NCBI GenBank assembly: GCA_963773605.1
Contig: CAVZBT010000005.1
Span: forward strand, 496,001 to 560,000
Source of the DNA: CAVZBT01 sp963773605
GTDB lineage: Bacteria; Acidobacteriota; UBA6911
Reading direction: 5' to 3'
DNA length: 64,000 nucleotides
The position numbers were made by a program, and so were the translations under genes. Numbering within the stretch: position 1 is the stretch's first letter; each line of letters starts with the position of its first letter. This document shows positions 54,791 through 64,000 of the stretch, in pieces. Below the pieces are notes generated by a model. It had not been told where the DNA came from, did not search any database, and saw nothing but the letters and a program-made list of their open reading frames with translations.

Positions 54791-55066
54791 ATGACCAAAG
54801 CTGAGTTGGTGGAAGAAGTCGCCAATCAATCCGACTTGACCAAGAAGGACGCCGAAGTGATCGTCCAGACGGTGCTCGACAGCATCACCGACTCGCTGCA
54901 GCGCGGCGAGAAGATCGAGCTGCGGGGCTTCGGGTCTTTCCGGATCCGCAACCGCTCGTCCCGCCAGGGCCGCAACCCCAAGACCGGGAGCGGAGTCTCG
55001 GTACCCGCCAAGAAAGTGCCTTATTTCAAGCCAGGCAAGGAGATCAAGGACCTGATCAACCTCTGA
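54791..55066 (+). CDS. HU/IHF-family DNA-binding protein
   Basis: A 91-residue histone-like protein that bends DNA as a dimer. It begins MTKAELVEEVANQSDLTKKDAE and has the family signature GFGSFRIRNRSSRQGRNPKTG near residues 46-66, with the arm proline in the RNPKTG turn. It is one of the HU/IHF types; the sequence alone does not settle which. The gene follows sppA closely and its TGA overlaps the ATG of the HIT gene (TGATG), an operon-like arrangement. The rpsA-IHF proximity is also known from proteobacteria. Confidence 0.95.
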   Translation: MTKAELVEEVANQSDLTKKDAEVIVQTVLDSITDSLQRGEKIELRGFGSFRIRNRSSRQGRNPKTGSGVSVPAKKVPYFKPGKEIKDLINL

Positions 55067-55572
55067 TGGACCACCTCTGGACGCCGTGGCGCTTTAACTA
55101 CATAAGCAAAATCGGCTCCGAGGAGGGGTGCGTCTTCTGCCGCATACTCTCGGAGCCGGGCGACGAGCAAAATTACGTCCTCAGGCGCGGCCAGTACTGC
55201 TTTGCCATCCTGAACCTGTTCCCCTACACTTCCGGGCACATCCTGGTCGTGGCCAACCGTCACATCCCCTGCCTCGTCGATGCCTGCGGCGACGAGCTGA
55301 TCGAAATGATCGTTACGGCCCAGATGTGCGAAGGGGCGCTGCGCCGCGAATACCAGCCCGACGGTCTCAACCTCGGGTTCAATATCGGACGGGCGGCCGG
55401 CGCGGGCGTCGAGCACCACCTGCACATGCACGTCCTGCCCCGTTGGACCGGCGATTCGAACTTTGTTTCCGTCATATCGGAGACCCGTGTCCTGCCTGAG
55501 GAATTGCCCCGCACCTACAAGCGGCTCCGCCCTCATTTTGCCGCCCAGTCCCGGGAAGGGGGCCTGTTTTAG
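55066..55572 (+). CDS. HIT-domain protein, Ap4A phosphorylase-like
   Basis: A 168-residue HIT protein: MDHLWTPWRFNYISKIGSEEGCVFCRIL carries the 'LW.PWR..Y' and CxFC features of the Ap4A phosphorylase/AP4AP-like branch, followed by FAILNLFPYTSGHILVVANRHI, LGFNIGRAAGAGVEHHLHMHVLPRW with the histidine triad HLHMH, then TRVLPEELPRTY. It probably hydrolyses or phosphorolyses dinucleoside polyphosphates. Its start overlaps the HU gene stop. It is the last gene before the dnaA upstream region. Confidence 0.92.
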   Translation: MDHLWTPWRFNYISKIGSEEGCVFCRILSEPGDEQNYVLRRGQYCFAILNLFPYTSGHILVVANRHIPCLVDACGDELIEMIVTAQMCEGALRREYQPDGLNLGFNIGRAAGAGVEHHLHMHVLPRWTGDSNFVSVISETRVLPEELPRTYKRLRPHFAAQSREGGLF

Positions 55573-56129
55573 GGCGTATTCCGGGAGCCATCAACCCCTG
55601 TCCCGGCGCCCGTTCGCCCGGGCCGTCCCCCCGCTGCGCCCCCGTTCGACCCGGGTCCGGCGCCGACGCGCGCGGCAGGCACGGGCCCGACGCGGGCACC
55701 CGTCCCGGGAGCCCAAAAACGATATATAATTTCCTATTTTCTGTCCGCGTCCGCGCCGCGTTTCCGGGCCCCTTTTTCGAACCGCACCCTGCCTGCACTC
55801 CGGGGTGGTTGTGGCCGTGAAACCCTTTATTGGCGCGGGTTTCATGCCACAGCCCCCGTCGGACAGATTTTGTTTTTTTTTATTGCATGTGCGGAACTCG
55901 GTATGCTACTTTCTCGCGCGTTGTTGAGAGCAGAGGCTTCGCGCACAGAATGAATCCACAGAACGTGACATGCGCGGCCAGCAGGACGGAGCAGGACCTG
56001 CTGTTCAGGGTGCTACGTGTCTTTTTTTCCACAGCTGTGCAAAAACCTGTGGAAAATTCCGGAGCGCACCGAAAAGAATAGCCCTCACACAGACAGCGAA
56101 CTCTTCGGCACCGTAGGGCATCTTCCGGT
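55573..56129. other. dnaA upstream region, candidate part of oriC
   Basis: 557 bp without a gene. It contains the AT-rich stretch GATATATAATTTCC near 55730, a run of T near 55870 (unwinding-element-like), a degenerate DnaA box GAATCCACA (55952-55960) and an inverted pair of TTTTCCACA boxes (56025-56056). The sequence before 55720 is very GC-rich and featureless. Confidence 0.65.
56025..56056. promoter_or_regulatory. Inverted pair of DnaA-box-like sequences
   Basis: TTTTCCACA at 56025-56033 and its reverse complement TGTGGAAAA at 56048-56056, about 75 bp before dnaA. Each differs from the E. coli box TTATCCACA by one base. Likely oriC binding sites or a dnaA autoregulatory site. Confidence 0.6.
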
Positions 56130-57440
56130 ATGAGCGTCTGGGCGCAGGTACTAGCTTGTGTTGGGAAGAAGGTCAGCCGGCAATGCTTTGAGACCTGGTT
56201 TCAGCCCATTTCGTTCGCCGGTTCCGACGCCGGCTCCCTTTACCTCCTGGTCCCGAATGACAATTTCAAGAAGTGGTTTATCGAAAACCACGCCGAAACG
56301 CTCCGGGCGGCCGTCCACGAAGTGACGCGGGCGCCGCTCGCGATCCACATCTCGGCGGAAAAAACAGCCCCGGGCGACCCGGGGCCGAAATCGGCGGCCA
56401 AACAGGACGACGACGCGCCCGCCTTGAACCCCAAATACACCTTTAACTCGTTTGTAGTCGGCTCCAGCAACCAGTTCGCGCGGGCGGCAGCCTTCGCTGT
56501 GGCCGAGCAACCGTCGAAGGCGTACAACCCCCTGTACATTTACGGAGGCGTAGGGCTCGGGAAGACGCACCTGATGCACGCCGTGGGTCACTTCATCCAG
56601 CAGAAAAACCCCCGGCTGCGTCAGTCCTACATGTCGTCCGAGCGGTTCATGAACGAGCTGATCAACAGCATCCGCTACGATCGGACGATCCAGTTCCGCG
56701 AGAAGTACCGCAACATCGACGTCCTCCTGATCGACGACATCCAGTTCATCGCCGGGAAGGAACGGACCCAGGAAGAGTTCTTCCACACCTTCAACGCGCT
56801 CTACGATGCCCAGAAGCAGATCGTCCTCACGAGCGACTGCCCGCCCAGGGAGATCCCGACCATAGAGGAACGGCTCCATTCCCGGTTCGAGTGGGGCCTC
56901 ATCGCCGACATCCAGCCGCCCGACCTCGAGACCAAGATCGCCATCCTGCGCAAGAAGGCGGAAAGCGAGATCGGCCCGCTGTCCGATGCCGTATCGATGT
57001 TCATCGCCGGGAGCATGCGCTCGAACGTCCGCGAACTGGAAGGCGCGCTGGTCCGGCTCGCCGCGCGCGCCTCCCTCGAGGGCATCCACGCCTCGGACAT
57101 CGATGTCGACTACGCGCGGCTCGTCCTGAAGGACCTGCTCAGCGAAGACCGCCGCGCCGTGTCGGTCGACATGGTCATCCGCGCCGTGTCCACCTACTAC
57201 GGGCTCCGGCCGGCGCAGCTGAAGGCCAAGAACAATGCCCGCCCCATCGCGCAGCCGCGTCAAATCGCCATGTATGTCTGCAAGCAGATGACCGGGCTCT
57301 CGTTGCCGCGGATCGGCAAGGATTTCGGCGGCAAACACCACACCACCGTGCTTCACTCCATCCGCAAAATCGATTCGCTTCGGAAAAAAGACTCCGATAT
57401 TTCCGAAGCCATCTCGAAAATCATCCAGTCCTTCCGGTAA
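56130..57440 (+). CDS. dnaA: Chromosomal replication initiator protein DnaA
   Basis: AAA+ ATPase that binds and opens oriC. The 436-residue protein has domain I (CFETWFQPISFAGSDAGSLYL), a short linker, then domain III beginning NPKYTFNSFVVGSSNQFARAAA, Walker A GGVGLGKTHLMHA near residue 140, Walker B VLLIDDIQFIAGKERTQEEFFHTFN, sensor 1 and sensor 2 (RSNVRELEGALVRLAARA), and domain IV with the DNA-binding helix-turn-helix MTGLSLPRIGKDFGGKHHTTVLHSIRKI. No frameshift, in contrast to the genes downstream. The ribosome-binding site is weak. Candidate DnaA boxes flank the gene. Confidence 0.97.
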   Translation: MSVWAQVLACVGKKVSRQCFETWFQPISFAGSDAGSLYLLVPNDNFKKWFIENHAETLRAAVHEVTRAPLAIHISAEKTAPGDPGPKSAAKQDDDAPALNPKYTFNSFVVGSSNQFARAAAFAVAEQPSKAYNPLYIYGGVGLGKTHLMHAVGHFIQQKNPRLRQSYMSSERFMNELINSIRYDRTIQFREKYRNIDVLLIDDIQFIAGKERTQEEFFHTFNALYDAQKQIVLTSDCPPREIPTIEERLHSRFEWGLIADIQPPDLETKIAILRKKAESEIGPLSDAVSMFIAGSMRSNVRELEGALVRLAARASLEGIHASDIDVDYARLVLKDLLSEDRRAVSVDMVIRAVSTYYGLRPAQLKAKNNARPIAQPRQIAMYVCKQMTGLSLPRIGKDFGGKHHTTVLHSIRKIDSLRKKDSDISEAISKIIQSFR

Positions 57441-57670
57441 GGTCCTCCGCCTGCCCGCCGCCGCGTCCCGCGATCAGGGATATCCTCTCTGGTTTCAACA
57501 GCCGAAACTCGCGGGCACACTGTATTTCAAGAGTTTCGCACAGCCGCTGCGCGCGCGGCTTCTGTGGATTTGCACCTCCCTGGCTTTTTCCACCGTCTTC
57601 GCGCCTTTTGCACGCGCACCCGCACTCTTTTCAACGCGCCATCGCCTTCACCCCATGCTCCTTACCAGGG

Positions 57671-57679
57671 TTTTCCACA
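57671..57679 (+). promoter_or_regulatory. DnaA-box-like site TTTTCCACA
   Basis: Identical to the boxes upstream of dnaA at 56.03 kb. Together with TGTGGATTT at 57563-57571 it suggests DnaA binding between dnaA and dnaN. Confidence 0.5.
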
Positions 57680-57906
57680 AATTCACCGCACCTTCTACTG
57701 CTACTAGGAGAGAAACATCTCTGTTTTATTCTTCAGTAGAAGAACACGAGCGCTTCAAAGACATTGCAGCTTGGATGCCTGAGTTCGGCGGCGCATCTCC
57801 CGCCTATGCCGGTCCTCGAACCGGTCAGCCAGCCCCCGCGCTTGATGGAGGTCTGCACGGACCAAGCCTCTGCAAAAAGCCTCGGATGCGGTGCGGCGAA
57901 TTTGTG

Positions 57907-57912
57907 TATAAT
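57907..57912 (+). promoter_or_regulatory. dnaN: Candidate -10 box of dnaN
   Basis: Perfect TATAAT, 47 bp before the dnaN ATG. No good -35 is visible at the expected distance. Confidence 0.45.
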
Positions 57913-57959
57913 CGCGCCGGTCTCGATTCTTCACCCACACTTCCAAGGAGCGCGGATTC

Positions 57960-59070
57960 ATGGAATTCACCGTAAAGAGGAGCGACCTGTTCGGCGAGTT
58001 GACCCTGGTCCAGGGCGTGATCGAGAAGAAGAGCACGATCCCGATACTCTCCAACATCCTGCTGGAGGCCGCGGGCAGCACCCTTGGAATTACCGCGACG
58101 GACCTCGACGTGAGCATTTGCTGCGGTTGTCCCGCGGAGGTACAGGCCGAAGGGACGACGACCGTATCGGCGCGGCGCCTGCATGAAATCGTGCGGTTGT
58201 TGCCCGAAGATGCGGAGATCCGATTCACGCTCATGGAGAACGAGTGGATCGGGATCCACTCCGGCAACGCCGATTACAAGATCGTCGGGCTGCCGAAAGA
58301 AAACTTTCCCTCGATACCGGAGGCGGTGCAGTCCGGGATCGCCATTCCCGGGAACCTGCTCCGTGCCATGATCCAGCGCACCATGTTCGCCATCACCCAG
58401 GAAGAATCGCGCTACTCCCTCAACGGCGCGCAGATGCTGCTCGACCCTCAGCAGATCCGGATGGTCTCCACCGACGGCCACCGGCTCGCACTGGTCACCA
58501 AGCAGGTGGACCTGCCGGGGCTTTCTTCCGAATTGAAGGTGCTCATCCCGCGTAAGACCCTGGTGGAAATCCAGAAACTGCTCGGAGACCAGGACACGAT
58601 CGTCGAATTCGGACGCGACGACAACCACCTCTTCTTCGGCGTCGGAGGCAAGAGGCTCGTGTCCCGCATTCTGGCAGGGCAGTTTCCGAACTTACGAGAT
58701 GGTGATCCCGCACGACAACGACAAGAAGGTCACGGCGTCGACGCGGTTGCTGGCCGACGGCATCCGCCGCGCGGCCGTCATGTCCGACGAGAAGCTCAAG
58801 GCGGTCCGGATCTCGATTTCGCCGGGGACCATCGAACTGACTGCGAGCAGCGCCGAAGCCGGGGAGGCCCGTGATGTCGTGCCGGTGCAGTACGAAGGGG
58901 CTTCGATGGACATCGGGTTCAATCCCAACTACCTCCTCGATTTTCTCGGTGCGTGCGGCACGGAAAACGTTACGTTGTCGGTGCGGGATTCCGAGACCCA
59001 GGGGTTGCTCGCCCCCGAAGGGCCTGCCGACCTGGATTACCGCTATGTCGTCATGCCCATGAAGTTCTAG
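57960..59070 (+). CDS. dnaN: DNA polymerase III beta sliding clamp (one frameshift)
   Basis: Processivity clamp. About 369 residues after repair, starting MEFTVKRSDLFGELTLVQGVIEKKSTIPILSNIL. Further landmarks are AEGTTTVSARRLHEIVRLLPEDAEIRF, GLPKENFPSIPEAV, ALVTKQVDLPGLSSELKVLIPRKTLVEIQKLL, VSRILAGQFPNYEMVIPHDNDKKVTASTRLL and the C-terminal YRYVVMPMKF, which forms part of the clamp-binding pocket. A single extra T near 58692 breaks the frame between AGQFPN and YEMVIP. AAGGAG lies ten bases before the ATG. It is followed 32 bp later by recF, the classic order. Confidence 0.96.
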
Positions 59071-59102
59071 GCGGCTGCCGGATTACGGACAGGCTCCCAG
59101 GC

Positions 59103-60200
59103 GTGCGGGTACTCAAGCTCCAGGTGTTTCAGTATCGCAATCTACACGACGCGCAGACGGAGTTCTCTCCCCGGCGCCAACGTCTTCGTCGGACGCAACG
59201 GCCAGGGTAAGACGAACCTCCTCGAAGCGATCTACCTGCTCGGGTACGGCAAGAGCTTCCGCACGGCAAATCCGCGCGAGTGCATCCGCCACGGCCAGGA
59301 CGAATGTCTCGTCGAGGGGTATGGTCGAACATGGCGCCGTCGTCCGCGCACCTTGCAGGTCCGCATTACCAGGACCGACAAAAAGCTGCTGATCTACGGC
59401 AAGACCGCTCCGCTCGATGAATTTCTCGGGAACCTTCATGTGTCGGCCTTCACAAGCGAGCACCTGGACATCGTCCGCGGTGCGCCCGCCGAACGCAGGG
59501 CGTTCCTGGACCGCGCCATGATTACGCTCTATCCCGGCCACGTGCGCCACCTCGCGGCCTACGGGCGCGCGCTGAAGCAACGCAACCGGCTGCTGGCCGG
59601 CCGCGACCCACGTCCACCTCGTCGACGAAGAACTGCTCGGCACCTGGGACGAAACCCTCGTGCGCGAAGGCGCGCCCGTCATCCGCGACCGCGGCGCGTA
59701 CGTGCGCCGGATGAAGGGAGAACTCCCGGAGGGCCTGTTCGGCGCGGAGACCCTGAAATTCCATTATGTGTCCGTGCCGCGGGACGAAGACGCGGGCATC
59801 GCCGAAATCGAGGAACAGTTCCGCGCACGGCTCCTGGAGGCGCGCGCGCAGGACCTGCGGCTGGGGTTCACAACCATCGGGCCACATCGCGACGACCTGA
59901 AACTGTTTCTCGATGGCAAGCCGCTGGCGCGAGTTCGGCTCTGCCGGCCAGCAGCGCAGCAGCCTGCTGTCGCTCTATTTCGCCCAGATGGAGATCCACC
60001 GCAAGGTGCACGAGTTCTACCCGGTGTTCCTCGTCGACGACGTGGAGGCGGAACTCGACGATGCGCGCCTGCGTGCATTCATTCAATACCTCTCCGACAG
60101 GACCCAGACGTTCCTGACCACCGCAAAAGAGAGCCTGCTTCCGGTGGTGGACGGCCGGATGCGGCGCTATGAGATCGCCGGCGGGACTGTCTCCGGATGA
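59103..60200 (+). CDS. recF: DNA replication and repair protein RecF (five frameshifts)
   Basis: SMC-like ATPase that loads RecA at gaps with RecO and RecR. About 364 residues when repaired. The GTG at 59103 opens VRVLKLQVFQYRNLHDAQTEF; Walker A is VFVGRNGQGKTNLLEAIYLLGYGKSFR, then HVSAFTSEHLDIVRGAPAERRAFLDRAMI, TTIGPHRDDLKLFLDGKP, the signature motif FGSAGQQRSSLLSLYFAQ and Walker B FYPVFLVDDVEAELDD. Shifts are at about 59172, 59320, 59352, 59601 and 59930; four are clear one-base insertions, the one at 59352 is either a two-base gain or a one-base loss. The family sequence is continuous once these are removed, so real inactivation is unlikely. Confidence 0.93.
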
Positions 60201-60372
60201 CGCTATCCCCAACGAAATTCGCTCCTTCTAACTCCTGCCCCAACCCGTCGGCCCAACCGATTTTTGGGAACAGCCCCGGAGATTCCCGGCACAGTCACTG
60301 TAAGTAACACATTTTAAAAGATATGTATCGCCGTGCCGGCGCAAGAAAGTCCTCAGGTTTGACGCCGGCTTA

Positions 60373-60381
60373 TGCTATAAT
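60373..60381 (+). promoter_or_regulatory. gyrB: Extended -10 promoter TGCTATAAT for gyrB
   Basis: Complete TGn-TATAAT element 109 bp upstream of the gyrB ATG. No -35 at the proper spacing, as expected for an extended -10 promoter. Confidence 0.6.
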
Positions 60382-60412
60382 TTCCGGGTTGTTTAATGGC
60401 AAATAAACCCTT

Positions 60413-60433
60413 GGAAATAAGACGCTTATTTCC
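60413..60433. promoter_or_regulatory. gyrB: Perfect 9-bp inverted repeat in the gyrB leader
   Basis: GGAAATAAG-ACG-CTTATTTCC, starting about 32 bp downstream of the -10 box and 57 bp before the gyrB ATG. It could be a repressor operator or an RNA hairpin. No T tract follows, so it is not a simple terminator. Confidence 0.6.
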
Positions 60434-60489
60434 GTTCTGTTGAGGTGGGCGGGCGAAGGAAAAACGCACCGTCGCGATAGGTCTCTTTT

Positions 60490-62973
<2,484 letters not shown>

Positions 62974-62981
62974 TCCGCACC

Positions 62982-64000
62982 ATGAACGAAGCCCTAGAAC
63001 AGATCCCGGTCAACATCATCGACGAGATGCGCAAGTCCTACCTGGACTATGCGATGAGCGTCATCATCGGCCGGGCGCTGCCCGATGCCCGCGACGGCCT
63101 GAAGCCCGTCCACCGGCGCGTGCTGTTCGCGATGAACGACCTCGGGCAACACCTACAACAAGGCCTACAAGAAATCGGCGCGCATCGTCGGCGACGTCAT
63201 CGGCAAGTACCATCCGCACGGCGAGAGCGCGGTCTACGACACGATCGTGCGGCTGGTGCAGGACTTCTCGATCCGCTACCCGCTGGTCGACGGGCAGGGG
63301 AATTTCGGCTCGGTCGACGGCGACAACGCCGCGGCCATGCGGTACACCGAAGTCCGCATGGCGCGCCTGGCCGACGAACTGCTGGCCGACATCGACAAGG
63401 AGACCGTCGACTTCGGGCCCAACTACGACGATTCGCTGAAGGAGCCGCTGGTCCTGCCGGCGAAGTTCCCCAACCTGCTGGTGAACGGCTCGTCCGGGAT
63501 CGCCGTCGGGATGGCGACCAACATCCCGCCGCACAACCTGCGCGAGATCATCGACGCCACCATCCTGCTGATCGAAAATCCCGAGGCAACGCTCGACGAC
63601 TTGATGGCCCTGGTGCCGGGCCCGGATTTCCCGACGGCCGGGTTCATCTACGGCCGCGGCGGCATCCGCGCGGCCTACCAGACCGGCCGCGGCATCGTCA
63701 TCATGCGCGCGCGGGCCGCGATCGAGAAGATGTCGCGCGACCGCGAAGCCATCATCGTCACGGAAATCCCGTACCAGATCAACAAGGCCAAGCTGATCGA
63801 GCGCATCGCCGAGCTGGTGCGGGATAAGAAGCTCGAGGGGATCTCGCGACCTGCGCGACGAATCCGACCGCGAGGGGATGCGCATCGTCATCGAGCTGAA
63901 GAAGGACGAGCCGGCCCAGGTGGTCCTGAACAATCTCTACAAGCTCACTCCGATGCAGGCGAGCTTCGGCATCATCCTGCTGGCGATCGTCAACAACCAG
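62982..64000 (+). CDS. gyrA: DNA gyrase subunit A, N-terminal part (two extra bases, runs off window)
   Basis: Breakage-reunion subunit. The visible 340 residues start MNEALEQIPVNIIDEMRKSYLDYAMSVIIGRALPDARDGLKPVHRRVLF, followed by NTYNKAYKKSARIVGDVIGKYHPHGESAVYDTIVRLVQDFSIRYPL, the catalytic tyrosine in AAAMRYTEVRMARLADELL, and MATNIPPHNLREIIDA. The residue at the usual quinolone position is Ser (HGESAVYDT in place of HGDSAVYDT), with Glu at the adjacent site as seen in wild-type GyrA of some phyla. Extra bases near 63146 (before NTYNKAYKK) and 63847 (before DLRDESDREG) break the frame. It starts 8 bp after gyrB. Confidence 0.95.

Larger units (their letters stand above)
57441..57959. other. 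dnaA-dnaN intergenic region, candidate part of oriC
   Basis: 519 bp without a convincing gene. It carries TGTGGATTT (57563-57571) and TTTTCCACA (57671-57679) DnaA-box-like sites, an AT-rich stretch around 57720-57740, and a TATAAT (57907-57912) probably driving dnaN. Codon quality is poor in all frames. Confidence 0.6.
60201..60489. other. recF-gyrB intergenic region
   Basis: 289 bp, more AT-rich than its surroundings. It holds an extended -10 promoter and a perfect 9-bp inverted repeat in the leader of gyrB, listed separately. No ORF is supportable. Confidence 0.5.

Overview
The window is a GC-rich bacterial chromosome segment, most likely from an Acidobacteriota genome or metagenome bin. 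That placement is an inference from the mix of family types, the high GC content, the many secreted proteins of unknown function and the gene order around dnaA; no 16S rRNA is present to confirm it. I see no tRNA, rRNA, CRISPR array, transposase or phage gene. Nearly everything is chromosomal housekeeping or envelope function.

Layout. 0-3.3 kb: thymidylate kinase (cut by the window edge), a YggS-type PLP protein, a DUF167 protein, two small signalling/zinc-ribbon proteins and an outer-membrane-type protein. 3.6-9.1 kb: the heat-shock operon hrcA-grpE-dnaK-dnaJ-rsmE on the minus strand. 9.2-15.9 kb: alanine dehydrogenase, a LOR/SDH-family (ornithine cyclodeaminase-like) enzyme, an HtrA protease, an EamA transporter, and a divergent fusion protein with a GIY-YIG nuclease domain. 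16-29 kb: secreted proteins, a VIT/von Willebrand A protein, a minus-strand run PP2C phosphatase - Ser/Thr kinase - QueE - radical SAM protein, two tiny tandem ORFs, a coiled-coil envelope protein and a zinc-ribbon/PEGA/TPR protein. 29-41 kb: nucleoside and amino-acid metabolism (uridine kinase, deoxyribose-phosphate aldolase, a dihydropyrimidinase-type amidohydrolase, a polar amino-acid ABC transporter, urocanase), plus a phosphodiesterase/phosphatase, a TMTC-like membrane TPR protein and a Tat-exported oxidoreductase. 41-51.8 kb, minus strand: DUF3467, HIT, murA, prmC, prfA, DUF1385, rpmE, a secreted M14 peptidase, an MFS transporter and a CPBP protease. 52-64 kb, plus strand: rpsA, sppA, an HU/IHF protein, HIT, then the replication block dnaA-dnaN-recF-gyrB-gyrA with candidate origin sequences on both sides of dnaA.

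Sequence quality shapes the reading of the right half. From about 37.4 kb onward many essential genes (ABC ATPase, urocanase, HIT, prmC, prfA, rpsA, dnaN, recF, gyrB, gyrA) are interrupted by single-base frameshifts, mostly insertions, whereas every recognisable gene left of that point is open. I annotate these as single genes with indels; assembly or consensus error is the leading explanation. The most interesting biological items are the wHTH / degenerate-exonuclease / GIY-YIG fusion with a palindrome over its promoter, the origin region with TTTTCCACA-type DnaA boxes, a perfect 9-bp inverted repeat in the gyrB leader, and the two small ORFs at 24.7-25.0 kb.
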